DNA of 64,000 nt from Sphingobium chlorophenolicum (GCF_000722875.1 NZ_JFHR01000025.1:1-64000); one strand, 5' to 3'; shown: positions 42,979 through 51,158, numbered from the stretch's first letter. Translations and numbers: made by a program. The notes: generated by a model from the sequence alone, not told the origin.

Positions 42979-44147
42979 TGCCGGAAAGAACGGAGCCTTC
43001 CTTCCGCTTGATCAGCCGGGACTGGGACGCCGAGATCCTCGCCGCCCGTCGCGCCGCAGCCGGTTCGCTGCGGATCATCTGCCCCTTCATCAAGAAGAAC
43101 GCCCTATCGCGCCTGCTGGGTGGAGCCGTTGGTGACATCGAGATCATCACCCGCTTCGATCTGAACTGCTTCAACCAGGGCGTATCCGATCTGGCCGCGC
43201 TGAGGCTGGCGGTCGAGGCTGGCGGCCGGGTCCGTGGCATCAAGCATCTTCACTCCAAGCTCTATCTGTTCGGCGACCGCAGCGCGATCGCCACGAGCGC
43301 GAACGTCACGGATGCCGCTTTCCGACGAAATCACGAATTCGGCTTTCTCGCGTATGATCCCGAAGTCGTCGCTTCGTGCGGAACCTATTTCCGTGATCTA
43401 TGGAAGCGTGCCGGAGCCGATCTCTCGCTTGCGCAGCTCACCCGTTGGGAAAAGCAGCTGACGGCCCATCAACGGAAGGGCTGTGGTCCTGCCGGTGGCA
43501 GCGAGCTTCCCGACTATGGGGCTGACGTCGATGTCGGAAGTCCCTTCCTCCCGCTGTCCACCGCCGCCGATCCGGACAACCAGGCTTTCGTCAAATTCTT
43601 CGGAACAGCGGCCAATCGCGCCGGACGCGATCTTTCGATCGCTAACATGATTGCCGAGAACGGCTGTAACTGGGCCTGCACATATCCGGAATCGAAGCCG
43701 CCGCGGCAGGTGGAGGACGCAGACGTGATCTACATGGCGCGCATGGTCGCCGACGATATGCTGATCTTCGGCAAGGCGATCGGGCGCCGTCATCGTGACG
43801 ACGAGGACATGGCGTCGAAGGCCGAGATCAAGGCGCGACCCTGGAAGGCAGACTGGCCGCGTTATGTCCGGGTCCATGACGGGCGCTTCATCGACGGCGC
43901 GCTCGATTGCGGCATCTCCTTCCACGAAATGATGCGAGCGCTGGGACCGGACAGCTTCGCATCGACGCAGCGCAACCTGCGTGACGGCAGCGGCAACACC
44001 AATCCGTTCGAGTCCTACAATCGCAAGGCGCACATGATGCTGACCGCGCGGTCTCGCGCCTGGATTGACGAGCGGCTGGAAGCGGCGCTGCTGTTGCACG
44101 GCGAAGTCGATCTTCGGCCTTCGCGATTCCGGCCGCCCCGCGCGTGA
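42978..44147 (+). CDS. PLD-family nuclease-like protein
   Basis: 389 residues. One HKD motif, IKHLHSKLYLFGDRSAIATS followed by ANVTDAAFRRNHEFG (H-x-K-x4-D), after SLRIICPFIKKNALSRLL. A second HKD is not visible, so it would work as a dimer, as in Nuc and BfiI nucleases. The C-terminal 170 residues are unassigned. It lies 1 bp into the HEPN-like gene. PLD proteins are also DISARM subunit DrmC, but this gene is 11 kb from drmAB with its own partner, so a separate cassette is more likely. Confidence 0.8.
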   Translation: MPERTEPSFRLISRDWDAEILAARRAAAGSLRIICPFIKKNALSRLLGGAVGDIEIITRFDLNCFNQGVSDLAALRLAVEAGGRVRGIKHLHSKLYLFGDRSAIATSANVTDAAFRRNHEFGFLAYDPEVVASCGTYFRDLWKRAGADLSLAQLTRWEKQLTAHQRKGCGPAGGSELPDYGADVDVGSPFLPLSTAADPDNQAFVKFFGTAANRAGRDLSIANMIAENGCNWACTYPESKPPRQVEDADVIYMARMVADDMLIFGKAIGRRHRDDEDMASKAEIKARPWKADWPRYVRVHDGRFIDGALDCGISFHEMMRALGPDSFASTQRNLRDGSGNTNPFESYNRKAHMMLTARSRAWIDERLEAALLLHGEVDLRPSRFRPPRA

Positions 44148-44309
44148 GTTTGAAGCGCAGCTCGCCATGCTCTTTGCGCCAGCGATCGTTACCGCCAGGC
44201 CGAGACCCGGCGGGCGCCAAACTCCACTCCTCAATGCGTGACGGCCACCGATCCGTCTAGGTGGCCCACGACTTCAATGTCGGAAGACTATCGACGACCG
44301 ATCGGCCGG

Positions 44310-45108
44310 TCAGGACTTTCGTCGCATCAGCTGCCGGTATCCACCGCGCGCCATGTCACGCGCCTCGCGCACCAGTCGCCGAACGCGCGAGCGCAGCGAA
44401 TCCGAGGCACCGCTCCATTCGTGCGCCGTGCGTTCCTCGCCGAATAGCATCGCGCCGATCTCCCGCTGGCTCGCACCTTCCCCGAGCGCGTCGTGCACGC
44501 GCAGCAGCTCGATCCCACGGTCGATCCGAGAGTCGCGGGGAAACAGCGATCGCGCGAACCGGCGATGCCGGCACAGGTCGAGCAGGCGGCGAAGCGGTAG
44601 CAGCCGGGTTTCGGCCAAGGCCAGTCCGCGCAGCCGATAATGGAGCAGGACGGCGTCCTGCCCGGCCAGGCGTCCCTCCTCGATGTCGAGCCGGATGTGA
44701 TGCCAGCCGTCGGACAGCACCGCATGCTCGTACCCAGCGGGATCGATGGCGATCGCCAGCCAGGGTGCGATTCCCGCGATATGGATGCTGTCGGGATCGG
44801 CCGGATCGGCGGGCAAGGCGACGACACCGATCGTCCCGGGGTCGAGATCGGCATGCCAGATGATCCGCGCCTCCGGGGCCGGGAGGCCGGGATGTTCCGC
44901 GAAAGTGCAGCCCCCAGGGCACGGGGGCGCCGGCGCTGCGGGTCGCGGTGCTGGCGCGTGTGTACCAGCCGACATAGCCGGGATCGCGGCGCAGCCATTC
45001 CCACATCAGCCCCGCGCGATCGATGCCGCGCAAGGCAGCATAGGGCGCCGGGTCGCGCCAGCCGGACCCCGGGCCGGGGGATCCTTGCCCATTCACGCGC
45101 GGTCCCAT
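44310..45108 (-). CDS. fseA: FseA-like excision activator (DUF6499 + DUF2285) made by +1 ribosomal frameshift
   Basis: Frame one starts at ATG 45108 and carries the DUF6499 part (YAALRGIDRAGLMWEWLRRD, PGYVGWYTRAS, PWGLHF). Homology then moves to the +1 frame (AEHPGLPAPEARIIWHADLD onward), which holds the DUF2285 C-terminus and stops at 44310. The switch falls on codon 69, at CAC-UUU-CGC: tRNA-Phe can slip from UUU to UUC. The fused product is 265 residues. In ICEMlSym(R7A) FseA is made by the same slip from two DUF2285-associated frames and activates rdfS. The luxR gene lies divergently upstream, as expected. Without slipping, frame one runs unrelated to 44356. Confidence 0.82.
44901..44904 (-). 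promoter_or_regulatory. +1 ribosomal frameshift site (UUUC)
   Basis: Minus-strand TTTC after CAC. The zero frame reads CAC-TTT-CGC and the +1 frame CAC-(T)TTC-GCG. Protein similarity crosses frames exactly here. A simple one-base insertion gives the same picture, but the match to the published tRNA-Phe UUU-to-UUC slip of fseA favours programmed frameshifting. Confidence 0.7.
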
Positions 45109-45190
45109 CTCCGGCGAGTCGTTGCACCCCCGGCATCCCCGGCGCAACGATCCGGCGCATCGCCGTCGCCGCTCGCCGAAAGGCAGGTTT

Positions 45191-45204
45191 TGTGTTGCAA
45201 CGCA
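45191..45204. promoter_or_regulatory. Candidate LuxR/TraR box in the fseA-luxR intergenic region
   Basis: TGTGTTGCAACGCA is palindromic at 6 of 7 pairs, with a perfect GTTGCAAC core (45194-45201). It lies between divergent fseA (start 45108) and luxR (start 45342). A further pair, CGTTGC/GCAACG, is at 45120-45125 and 45144-45149. LuxR-family boxes are imperfect dyads of about 18-20 bp, so this is a plausible but unproven site. Confidence 0.4.
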
Positions 45205-45341
45205 TCATGATACGTCAGTTTCATGACATTGCTCGCCGGGTGACGGCTTGAGGAACCGCCGCCCGGCCCAAGGGACCGGGAAAGGGCGACCCGGGGATTT
45301 TCGGTGGCTTGAGGCACCGCCCGGGGCCGCGACGCTGCCCT

Positions 45342-46115
45342 ATGGGCATGCACAACATGGCGACGCAGTTCATGCGCGTCGTCGAGGCCGTGGCGAATGC
45401 AGACGATCTCGCCGCCGCGATGACGGCGGTGACGGAGCAGCTCGGCTTCCAGTATTTCGCGCTGACGCACCATGTCGACATCATCGCGGCGAGTGGCAGC
45501 GCCATTCGCCTCCACAATTATCCGGCGCGCTGGGCCGACTATTATGATCGCAATGCGCTCGGCGTCTCCGATCCCGTCCACCGCGCCAGCCATATGACCA
45601 GCGTCGGCTTTCCCTGGTCGCGGATGTCCGACCTGATCCCGATGACCCGCGAGGACCACCGCGTGCTGGCGATGGGCCGCGACCAGGGCATCGGCGACGG
45701 ATTCACCGTGCCGGCGCATGTACCCGGGGAGGCGCGCGGCTCCTGTTCGTTCGCCAACGAGGCGGGCCGGCCGATGCCGAACGAGATGCTGCCGCTGGCG
45801 CAACTCGCGGGGATGTTCGCCTTCGAGGGCGCGCGGCGGCTCTGGGCGATGCGCGGAGGCCTTCAGATGCCGCCGCGGCCGGTCCTCACCGACCGCCAGC
45901 GCGACTGCGTGCTCTGGGTCGCGCGTGGCAAGAGCGACTGGGAGATCAGCCTCATCCTGGGCGTCGGCGAGGAGACGGTCGCCCGTCATATCAAGCAGGC
46001 CTGCGAGCGCTACGGCGTGAACAAGCGGACATATCTGGTGATCCTGACGCTCTTCGACGGAACGCTGACCTTCTCGGATATCTTTCGTCGCCGATATTAC
46101 CCTTTTCCGGAATAG
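45342..46115 (+). CDS. traR: LuxR-family quorum-sensing transcription activator
   Basis: 257 residues. Autoinducer-binding domain with the conserved Y/W/Y/D/W pattern: YPARWADYYDRNALGVSDPV then VGFPWSRM, and GFTVPAHVPGEARGSCSF. C-terminal LuxR helix-turn-helix: LTDRQRDCVLWVARGKSDWE, ISLILGVGEETVARHIKQAC, ERYGVNKRTYLVI. It should bind an acyl-homoserine lactone made by the neighbouring LuxI and activate transfer genes. ATG 45342 was chosen; ATGs at 45348 and 45357 are possible, and none has a strong ribosome binding site. Confidence 0.92.
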   Translation: MGMHNMATQFMRVVEAVANADDLAAAMTAVTEQLGFQYFALTHHVDIIAASGSAIRLHNYPARWADYYDRNALGVSDPVHRASHMTSVGFPWSRMSDLIPMTREDHRVLAMGRDQGIGDGFTVPAHVPGEARGSCSFANEAGRPMPNEMLPLAQLAGMFAFEGARRLWAMRGGLQMPPRPVLTDRQRDCVLWVARGKSDWEISLILGVGEETVARHIKQACERYGVNKRTYLVILTLFDGTLTFSDIFRRRYYPFPE

Positions 46116-46171
46116 CGGGCTGACCCGCAGCAGGGTGACCCTTGGCCGATCACGGTCAAGGAGGCAGTCCC

Positions 46172-46786
46172 ATGCTGCATGTTGTTCAATCCGCCGCGCG
46201 CCCGGAATCGGACGCGGTTCTTCGCGCAATGTTCGAGGCGCGCAAATCCGTCTTTGTCGACCTGCTCAAATGGGACGTTCCCGTCCTCGACGGCCGCTAT
46301 GAGGTCGACCAGTTCGACGATGTCCACGCCGCCTATCTGATCCTCGCCGAGCCGGACGGCGCCCATCTCGGATCCGCTCGGCTGTTGCCGACGATGCGGC
46401 CGCATATCCTCGACAGCTTCTATGCAGAACTGTGCGAGGAGGCTCCGCCGCAAAGCCCCGACACTTTCGAGATCACCCGCTTCTGCCTCGATCGTCGGCT
46501 GAGCGCGCGTGAGCGCCGCCAGGTGCGCGACACGCTGGTGACCGCACTGGCCGACCATGCACTGGCGACGGGCATCACTGCCTATAGCGCGATCGCGGAG
46601 ATGGGCTGGTGCCAGCAGATCCTCGCCTTTGGCTGGCGCTGCATGCCGCTCGGCCTTCCCAAGGTCATCGACGGCACGATGCTCGCGGCGCTTCGCATCG
46701 AGATCACGCCGGAGACCCCGGCGCTGCTCGCTGCCGGACGCATCACCGCGTCGGCCTTGCGCATCGACCAGCGCGTCGCGGCCTGA
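46172..46786 (+). CDS. traI: Acyl-homoserine-lactone synthase (LuxI family)
   Basis: 204 residues with AAGGAGG seven bases before the ATG. LuxI residues are present: FEARKSVFVDLLKWDVP (Arg, Phe, Trp), YEVDQFDDVHAAYLILAE (Asp/Glu), GSARLLPTMRPHIL (Arg) and FEITRFCLDRRLS (Glu, Arg). It makes an N-acyl homoserine lactone from SAM and acyl-ACP; chain length cannot be read here. It is 56 nt after luxR and leads the operon with phyH and gntR. Confidence 0.94.
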   Translation: MLHVVQSAARPESDAVLRAMFEARKSVFVDLLKWDVPVLDGRYEVDQFDDVHAAYLILAEPDGAHLGSARLLPTMRPHILDSFYAELCEEAPPQSPDTFEITRFCLDRRLSARERRQVRDTLVTALADHALATGITAYSAIAEMGWCQQILAFGWRCMPLGLPKVIDGTMLAALRIEITPETPALLAAGRITASALRIDQRVAA

Positions 46787-46804
46787 TGGAGCGGGAGAAG
46801 CACG

Positions 46805-47698
46805 ATGACCGATACCCTCGATCTTTCTGGCGACCTCGCCGGCGCGGTCGCGCGCCGCACTGCCGAGCTCGCCGCACAGGGCTATTGCATCGTCGACGAT
46901 GCGCTGCCGCCTGCCATCGTCCGGGCGCTCGACGACGACCTCGCCGATCAGTTCACGCGCACGCCGTTCGGGCAAGGTGGATTCTACGGCACGACGACCA
47001 AGCGGTTCGGCCGGCTGCTCGTCCGATCGCGCCACGCCGCGGCTCTGGTCCAACATCGCCTCGTCCTTGGCATCGTCGAGGCGGTGCTGTCGCCCTGGTG
47101 CGACCATATCCAGCTCAACACGACGCAGGCGATCGCGGTCCATCCCGGCGCGCCCGCCCAGCTGCCGCACCGCGACCAGGACATGTGGCGCGGGCCGGTC
47201 GGCGAGATCGAATATCTCGTCAACGTGATGTGGCCGCTTACGCCCTTCACCCGCGACAATGGCGCGACGCTCGTATGGCCGCGCAGCCACGGTGCAAGGG
47301 CGCTCGACGCCGAACCCGAAGAACTGCCGTTCGCGGCCGGGATGGCGCCGGGCGCGGCGCTGGTCTTCCTCGGCTCGACCCTGCATGGCGCCGGCGCCAA
47401 CCGCACCGGGGCCGTGCGGCGCGGGCTGGTCGTCGGCTATTCGCTCGGCTGGCTCAAACCCTACGAGAACCAGTGGCTCGCCTATCCGCCGACGGTCGCG
47501 CGACATTTCCCACCGGAGCTGGCGGCGCTGGTCGGCTATCGCCAGCACCGTCCCAATCTCGGCAACTATGAAGGCCAGTGCCCCTCGGTCCTGCTCGGCG
47601 ACGATGCCGATCGGCCACTGGGCGCGATCGACGCGCTCCGCCCCGACCAGCAGGCCATGGTCGATGCCCATCTGGAAGCGCGGCGAGCCGCCTCATGA
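46805..47698 (+). CDS. Phytanoyl-CoA dioxygenase (PhyH) family protein
   Basis: 297 residues. A 2-oxoglutarate/Fe(II) oxygenase fold of PhyH type: AQLPHRDQDMWRGPVG gives H-x-D, GSTLHGAGANRTGAVRRGLV gives the distal His and the Arg that holds 2-oxoglutarate. GATLVWPRSH is a typical strand before it. It hydroxylates an unknown substrate. Lying 18 nt after luxI, it could alter the signal or its fatty-acid precursor; PhyH genes recur beside luxI in sphingomonads as I recall. The stop overlaps the gntR start by 3 nt. Confidence 0.88.
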   Translation: MTDTLDLSGDLAGAVARRTAELAAQGYCIVDDALPPAIVRALDDDLADQFTRTPFGQGGFYGTTTKRFGRLLVRSRHAAALVQHRLVLGIVEAVLSPWCDHIQLNTTQAIAVHPGAPAQLPHRDQDMWRGPVGEIEYLVNVMWPLTPFTRDNGATLVWPRSHGARALDAEPEELPFAAGMAPGAALVFLGSTLHGAGANRTGAVRRGLVVGYSLGWLKPYENQWLAYPPTVARHFPPELAALVGYRQHRPNLGNYEGQCPSVLLGDDADRPLGAIDALRPDQQAMVDAHLEARRAAS

Positions 47699-48300
47699 AC
47701 TCGGGGGCGACCGCCGAACGCGTCCATGAGGTGCTGAAGCGCCGGATCATGGGCCGCGAATTCCGGCCGGGCGACCGGCTCGACCCGGCGGTGCTGGCCG
47801 CGCCGCTGGCGTCGAGCGTGACGCCGGTCCGCGACGCGCTCCACCTGCTGACCGGGGAAGGCCTGGTCGAGACCCGCACGAGCGGCGGTTTCCACGTCCC
47901 CGCCCTCGACGAGCCGGGGCTGAAGGATCTTTACGGCTGGTTCGCCGAACTGCTCGGGCTAGCCATCCGCGCCTGGCCACGCCCAGCCGCGATCGCCATG
48001 CCAGCGACCGACGCGGAGGATCGCCCGATCGCCGATCGCGCGGATCAGATTTTTCTCGCGATTGCCCGACGGTCGGCAAATGGCGAGCATGCCCGCGCCG
48101 TCGATCAGTTGAACGCACGACTGCATGCCGCCCGTACCGTCGAACCCCATGTGCTCGACAAGGCCGAAGAGGAGCTGGCTGCCGTGACGTCGGCTGCGGC
48201 GGCTGGGGAGCGCGATACACTCCGACGCCTCAGCGCATCCTATCATCGCCGCCGGCGCCGTGCCGCCGCCGACATTGTGCGAGCGGTCTACCGGGACTGA
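47695..48300 (+). CDS. GntR-family transcription regulator
   Basis: 201 residues. N-terminal winged helix: ERVHEVLKRRIMGREFRPGD, RLDPAVLAAPLASSVTPVRD, ALHLLTGEGLVETRTSGGFH. The C-terminal part is helical, like an FCD-type ligand domain though weaker than usual. The start overlaps the phyH stop (ATGA), so it belongs to the luxI-phyH unit and may regulate it. Its 3' half is antisense to the extended exonuclease I frame. Confidence 0.82.
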   Translation: MNSGATAERVHEVLKRRIMGREFRPGDRLDPAVLAAPLASSVTPVRDALHLLTGEGLVETRTSGGFHVPALDEPGLKDLYGWFAELLGLAIRAWPRPAAIAMPATDAEDRPIADRADQIFLAIARRSANGEHARAVDQLNARLHAARTVEPHVLDKAEEELAAVTSAAAAGERDTLRRLSASYHRRRRRAAADIVRAVYRD

Positions 48301-49830
48301 TCGGGTGAACGCCCGCCGCAGTCTGCCGCCGCAGAGCGGCATTATGGTCCATATATGGCTGAAACCGGCATGATCGCTTCCGAACGCAGAGAATGCCGGT
48401 GGCCAATCAGAGCTGCGTTGGGGATCCACCATCCTGAAGCTCGATTTTCTATGTGGCCAGAGCCTGCAGCAGCATCGGTAGCGGCGCAGCATTTCGGCCT
48501 GAAGTGGCGTAGCTGTCGGCTCATGCTCGTCGCATTCGGCCAAGGCTTTCGCGATCGTCCCCCACTTGCACTCGCCTTCAAAAAGAAGGCGCTCGCGAAC
48601 ATGCGTGCGCACGGATTCTTGCAGTTCGGGCGGAAGCAAGGCCGGGCTTTCCGCGTAGATGATCCGTGCGCCAAGCAGCGCGAAACGGCTTTCCGTGAAT
48701 TGTGACAGCAAGAGATGGCGGTCCGGCCAGGGCGCGGCATGAAACCGGTCCATGAGCCGTTCGTCAGGCGTCGATGCAAAAGCGCCATAGATCATCTGCT
48801 CGACATGCTCGGGCTCGTCATACTGGATCTTCGAGCTTTCGTAGGCATCGAGGAGGCGCGCGAGGAAGGAGGTGTCGGCGAGCACGGCAGCCGCTCGACG
48901 CGCGATTTCCGCTTCGGACAGGCCACCGAGCGACCAGGCCGGTGCGTCGTCGATCGATCGCAACGTTGGCGCCGCGTTGATCTTGACCTTGCGAAGAGGC
49001 TTGGGCTTGCCCGTGATGCAAGCCATCAAGGCATGATCGGGCATCGCGGCGAATGCCACCGGATCATGGCTCAAGTCGAAGCACAGGTGCTTGGTCGATT
49101 GCTCGCGATCGACACCGACGCAGATTATGGGAAAATGTTTCTGCCCGCCAAAGCTGTAGAGTTCACTCAGCAGGACAGGATCGCCGTCCAGGAGAAAGGC
49201 TTCGGTCGCCGCCTTTTGCGAGAAGCGAATGAAGTTGGACCATTCGGCCGACGCGCTGTCGGCGATAATCCGGCACAAGTGGATGACGGCCTCGACGTCG
49301 GCCATCGCATCATGGGCATTGCTGTGATCAAAGCCGTTGGCCGGAGCGAGCTGGTCGAGCTTGAAGTTTGGCCTGCCGTTGGCCTTCGATGGAATGACCA
49401 GGCAGTCAGGCTCGAACTGGGCGACCGTCTTGACGAGCATCATCGCGTCCGCGCGCGCGTTCCCCTCGCGCTGCGTCAGATAGGGATTGTGCAGGGTCTG
49501 ATATTGCGCCTGCCGCAGCAATTCCTCGTCAAATGCCAGGCTGTTGTAGCCGACAAAAATCGCGGGCGACCATTCGAGCATTTTGGCGCGAATGGCCCTG
49601 ACCATCGCATAGTGGGTCGGCAGGCTGGGATCGGTCGCCTGCTCGATGGAAACGCCGGTTACGAGCATCGCGCCCGGCGACATGATCACATGCGGCAACA
49701 AGCGGCAGCGGATCTCGAACCGGTCAATCTCTTCGAGATTTTCGTCCGTCTTTATCGCGGCAAATTGCAGAATCTGGTCGAAGCGCGTGTCGGTTCCGGT
49801 GGTCTCGGTATCATAGAAGATGAATGCCAC
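47959..49830 (-). CDS. sbcB: Exonuclease I-like (SbcB, DEDDh) protein with abnormal C-terminal extension
   Basis: 623 residues as read. DEDDh sites are intact: FIFYDTETTGTDTRFDQILQ (D-x-E), VGYNSLAFDEELLRQA (Asp), SNAHDAMADVEAVIHLC (His, Asp). ExoI degrades single-stranded DNA 3' to 5'. E. coli SbcB is 475 residues; homology here ends near residue 450 (LQAEMLRRYR). The remaining 170 residues are unrelated and antisense to gntR. In another frame a stop at 48449 would end the protein at about 460, so a small indel near 48475 is suspected. It is third in an operon after XRE and ImmA genes. Confidence 0.82.
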   Translation of the reverse strand: MAFIFYDTETTGTDTRFDQILQFAAIKTDENLEEIDRFEIRCRLLPHVIMSPGAMLVTGVSIEQATDPSLPTHYAMVRAIRAKMLEWSPAIFVGYNSLAFDEELLRQAQYQTLHNPYLTQREGNARADAMMLVKTVAQFEPDCLVIPSKANGRPNFKLDQLAPANGFDHSNAHDAMADVEAVIHLCRIIADSASAEWSNFIRFSQKAATEAFLLDGDPVLLSELYSFGGQKHFPIICVGVDREQSTKHLCFDLSHDPVAFAAMPDHALMACITGKPKPLRKVKINAAPTLRSIDDAPAWSLGGLSEAEIARRAAAVLADTSFLARLLDAYESSKIQYDEPEHVEQMIYGAFASTPDERLMDRFHAAPWPDRHLLLSQFTESRFALLGARIIYAESPALLPPELQESVRTHVRERLLFEGECKWGTIAKALAECDEHEPTATPLQAEMLRRYRCCCRLWPHRKSSFRMVDPQRSSDWPPAFSAFGSDHAGFSHIWTIMPLCGGRLRRAFTRSVPVDRSHNVGGGTAPAAMIGCAEASECIALPSRRSRRHGSQLLFGLVEHMGFDGTGGMQSCVQLIDGAGMLAICRPSGNREKNLIRAIGDRAILRVGRWHGDRGWAWPGADG

Positions 49831-49847
49831 CGGAGCCCCCCGCTCGC

Positions 49848-50369
49848 TCAGCTCAAGGCGAGCAACCTGAATTGCAGTGCCGACAGGCTTACCTTGAAGC
49901 GCTTGGCAAGCATCTGCAACTGTTCAACATCATCCAAATCGAACCCAGTTGTATCGATAAGCGGGGCGAGCAGCATTGTTGGCATCAGCAGTTCCGAGGC
50001 AAATGTATTTGCCTCGATTTCCATGCGATTTGTTCCCTGCGATGCCTCTGTATCGCGGAGCAGGATCGCGAAACCCTTGTCGACATGCGCGGTGCCGTTA
50101 ATTTCCTGCTGATGAAGGACATGATGGCCAAGCTCATGCGCCATCGTGAAGCGTTGCCGGTTGGGATGGTGCAGCGCATTGACGCCAACTATGCCTACGC
50201 CGTCCTTGATCAGCGCCATGCCGGACAGTTCCTGGTCGAGCGGCGAAAATTGAACCCGTATCCCGCGTTTCTTGATGATCTTTTCCACGGGGACGGGAAT
50301 CGATACGTCACCATATTCAGCCAGGATACGGCGTGCTTCTTCGCGGGCGTGTTGCTTGAAGGTTGTCAT
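49848..50369 (-). CDS. ImmA/IrrE-family zinc metallopeptidase
   Basis: 173 residues. The zinc motif is RQRFTMAHELGHHVLHQQE (HExxH), with EIEANTFASELLMPTMLLAP (Glu ligand) after it, and a C-terminal helix-turn-helix-like end (LAKRFKVSLSALQFRLLALS). ImmA proteases cleave XRE repressors to induce mobile elements or stress genes. It overlaps the XRE gene by 4 nt, so the pair should form a repressor-protease switch, and precedes the exonuclease gene by 17 nt. Confidence 0.92.
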   Translation of the reverse strand: MTTFKQHAREEARRILAEYGDVSIPVPVEKIIKKRGIRVQFSPLDQELSGMALIKDGVGIVGVNALHHPNRQRFTMAHELGHHVLHQQEINGTAHVDKGFAILLRDTEASQGTNRMEIEANTFASELLMPTMLLAPLIDTTGFDLDDVEQLQMLAKRFKVSLSALQFRLLALS

Positions 50370-50722
50370 CGCGGAGCGTCGACCTTTTCAGGGCCCAGGG
50401 CGCTGCGGACCAATCTCTCCAGGTCCGACAATTGCACTTCGGAGAAGCCATCTGGATCGATGTTCAGCATGGAAACCGATGCCGGAGTGTCGGGTTTGGG
50501 CAGCGTGGCCGGCACCAGGTCCGTGATCGACTTGAGGGCGAGCACGCGCGCGATTGCGTAGACCTGGTGCAACAGCACCTTCTGGCGGCCTCGCTCGACG
50601 TTGGCGATCGACGCGCGCGACACGCCAATCCGGTCGGCAATCTCCTGCTGGGTGAGGCCCAGCGACGTGCGCCGGGCCGCCATTGCCCGCCCGAGCTGCG
50701 CGTAGATTGCCATGTCCTCCAT
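50366..50722 (-). CDS. XRE-family helix-turn-helix repressor
   Basis: 118 residues. LGRAMAARRTSLGLTQQEIA then DRIGVSRASIANVERGRQKV is a clear Cro/C1-type helix-turn-helix. The tail after residue 75 is short and probably the protease-sensitive part. It faces the small-gene cluster across a perfect 20-bp palindrome (50761-50780) that is its likely operator. ATG 50722 was used; a second ATG three codons later is possible. Confidence 0.9.
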   Translation of the reverse strand: MEDMAIYAQLGRAMAARRTSLGLTQQEIADRIGVSRASIANVERGRQKVLLHQVYAIARVLALKSITDLVPATLPKPDTPASVSMLNIDPDGFSEVQLSDLERLVRSALGPEKVDAPR

Positions 50723-50760
50723 GGGAAGCGGTGTGACAGGCTATCCTTCGCCCGTCAATG

Positions 50761-50780
50761 TCACAAACAATTGTTTGTGA
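50761..50780. promoter_or_regulatory. Perfect 20-bp palindromic operator of the XRE-ImmA switch
   Basis: TCACAAACAA (50761-50770) and TTGTTTGTGA (50771-50780) form a gapless palindrome 38 bp before the XRE start and about 100 bp before the divergent small-gene cluster. Placement between the promoters and length suit a dimeric XRE repressor controlling both directions. Confidence 0.75.
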
Positions 50781-50881
50781 TAAGCACATCATAAAGTTGG
50801 CATGGTTGACATGCGCGAAAGGATTCGGGATATGGGTGGCACGGCACGCGGTTGATCGAGTCGCAGGCGAAAGGATTGGAA

Positions 50882-51142
50882 ATGCAGTTGGAAGGTGCAG
50901 TGATCCGGGAGCAGGGCGTGACCTTTGCGGTCGTCGTGGTGAAGCGCCACGTGACCAGCAATCGCAGCGAAGCCTCGCGAGCGATCCAAGGCTTTGGGCG
51001 CTACTTTCCGGGAATGCCGATTGTCCTCATGTCCGAGGATGCCAGCGGGCAGGCCACCTATTTCGGTCGGCCCGACATCTCGAAGTTTCTCGCCGGCGTG
51101 CCACGGCACGCCATCCCCTGGAAGCGCTACACCTTCAACTGA
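50882..51142 (+). CDS. Unknown small protein, first of the divergent cluster
   Basis: 86 residues: MQLEGAVIREQGVTFAVVVV, KRHVTSNRSEASRAIQGFGR, YFPGMPIVLMSEDASGQATY, FGRPDISKFLAGVPRHAIPW. The pattern is a compact alpha/beta protein without known motifs. ATG 50882 follows aaagga. It heads five closely spaced genes whose neighbours are also of unknown function; I recall similar small proteins beside DUF3892 genes but cannot name a family. Confidence 0.7.
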   Translation: MQLEGAVIREQGVTFAVVVVKRHVTSNRSEASRAIQGFGRYFPGMPIVLMSEDASGQATYFGRPDISKFLAGVPRHAIPWKRYTFN

Positions 51143-51158
51143 TCCGATAGGAGATTTT

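Noticed and set aside
42978-44147. PLD protein as the DrmC subunit of the DISARM-like system
   Set aside because: It is 11 kb away on the other strand and overlaps its own HEPN-like partner gene, with ICE core genes between.
44901-44904. Plain sequencing error or inactivating mutation in the DUF2285 gene
   Set aside because: Not excluded, but the break falls exactly on a UUUC site like that used by fseA, beside luxR/luxI, so programmed frameshifting is more likely.
46097-47671. 524-codon minus-strand open frame across luxI and phyH
   Set aside because: Both plus-strand genes have strong family evidence and ribosome binding sites.
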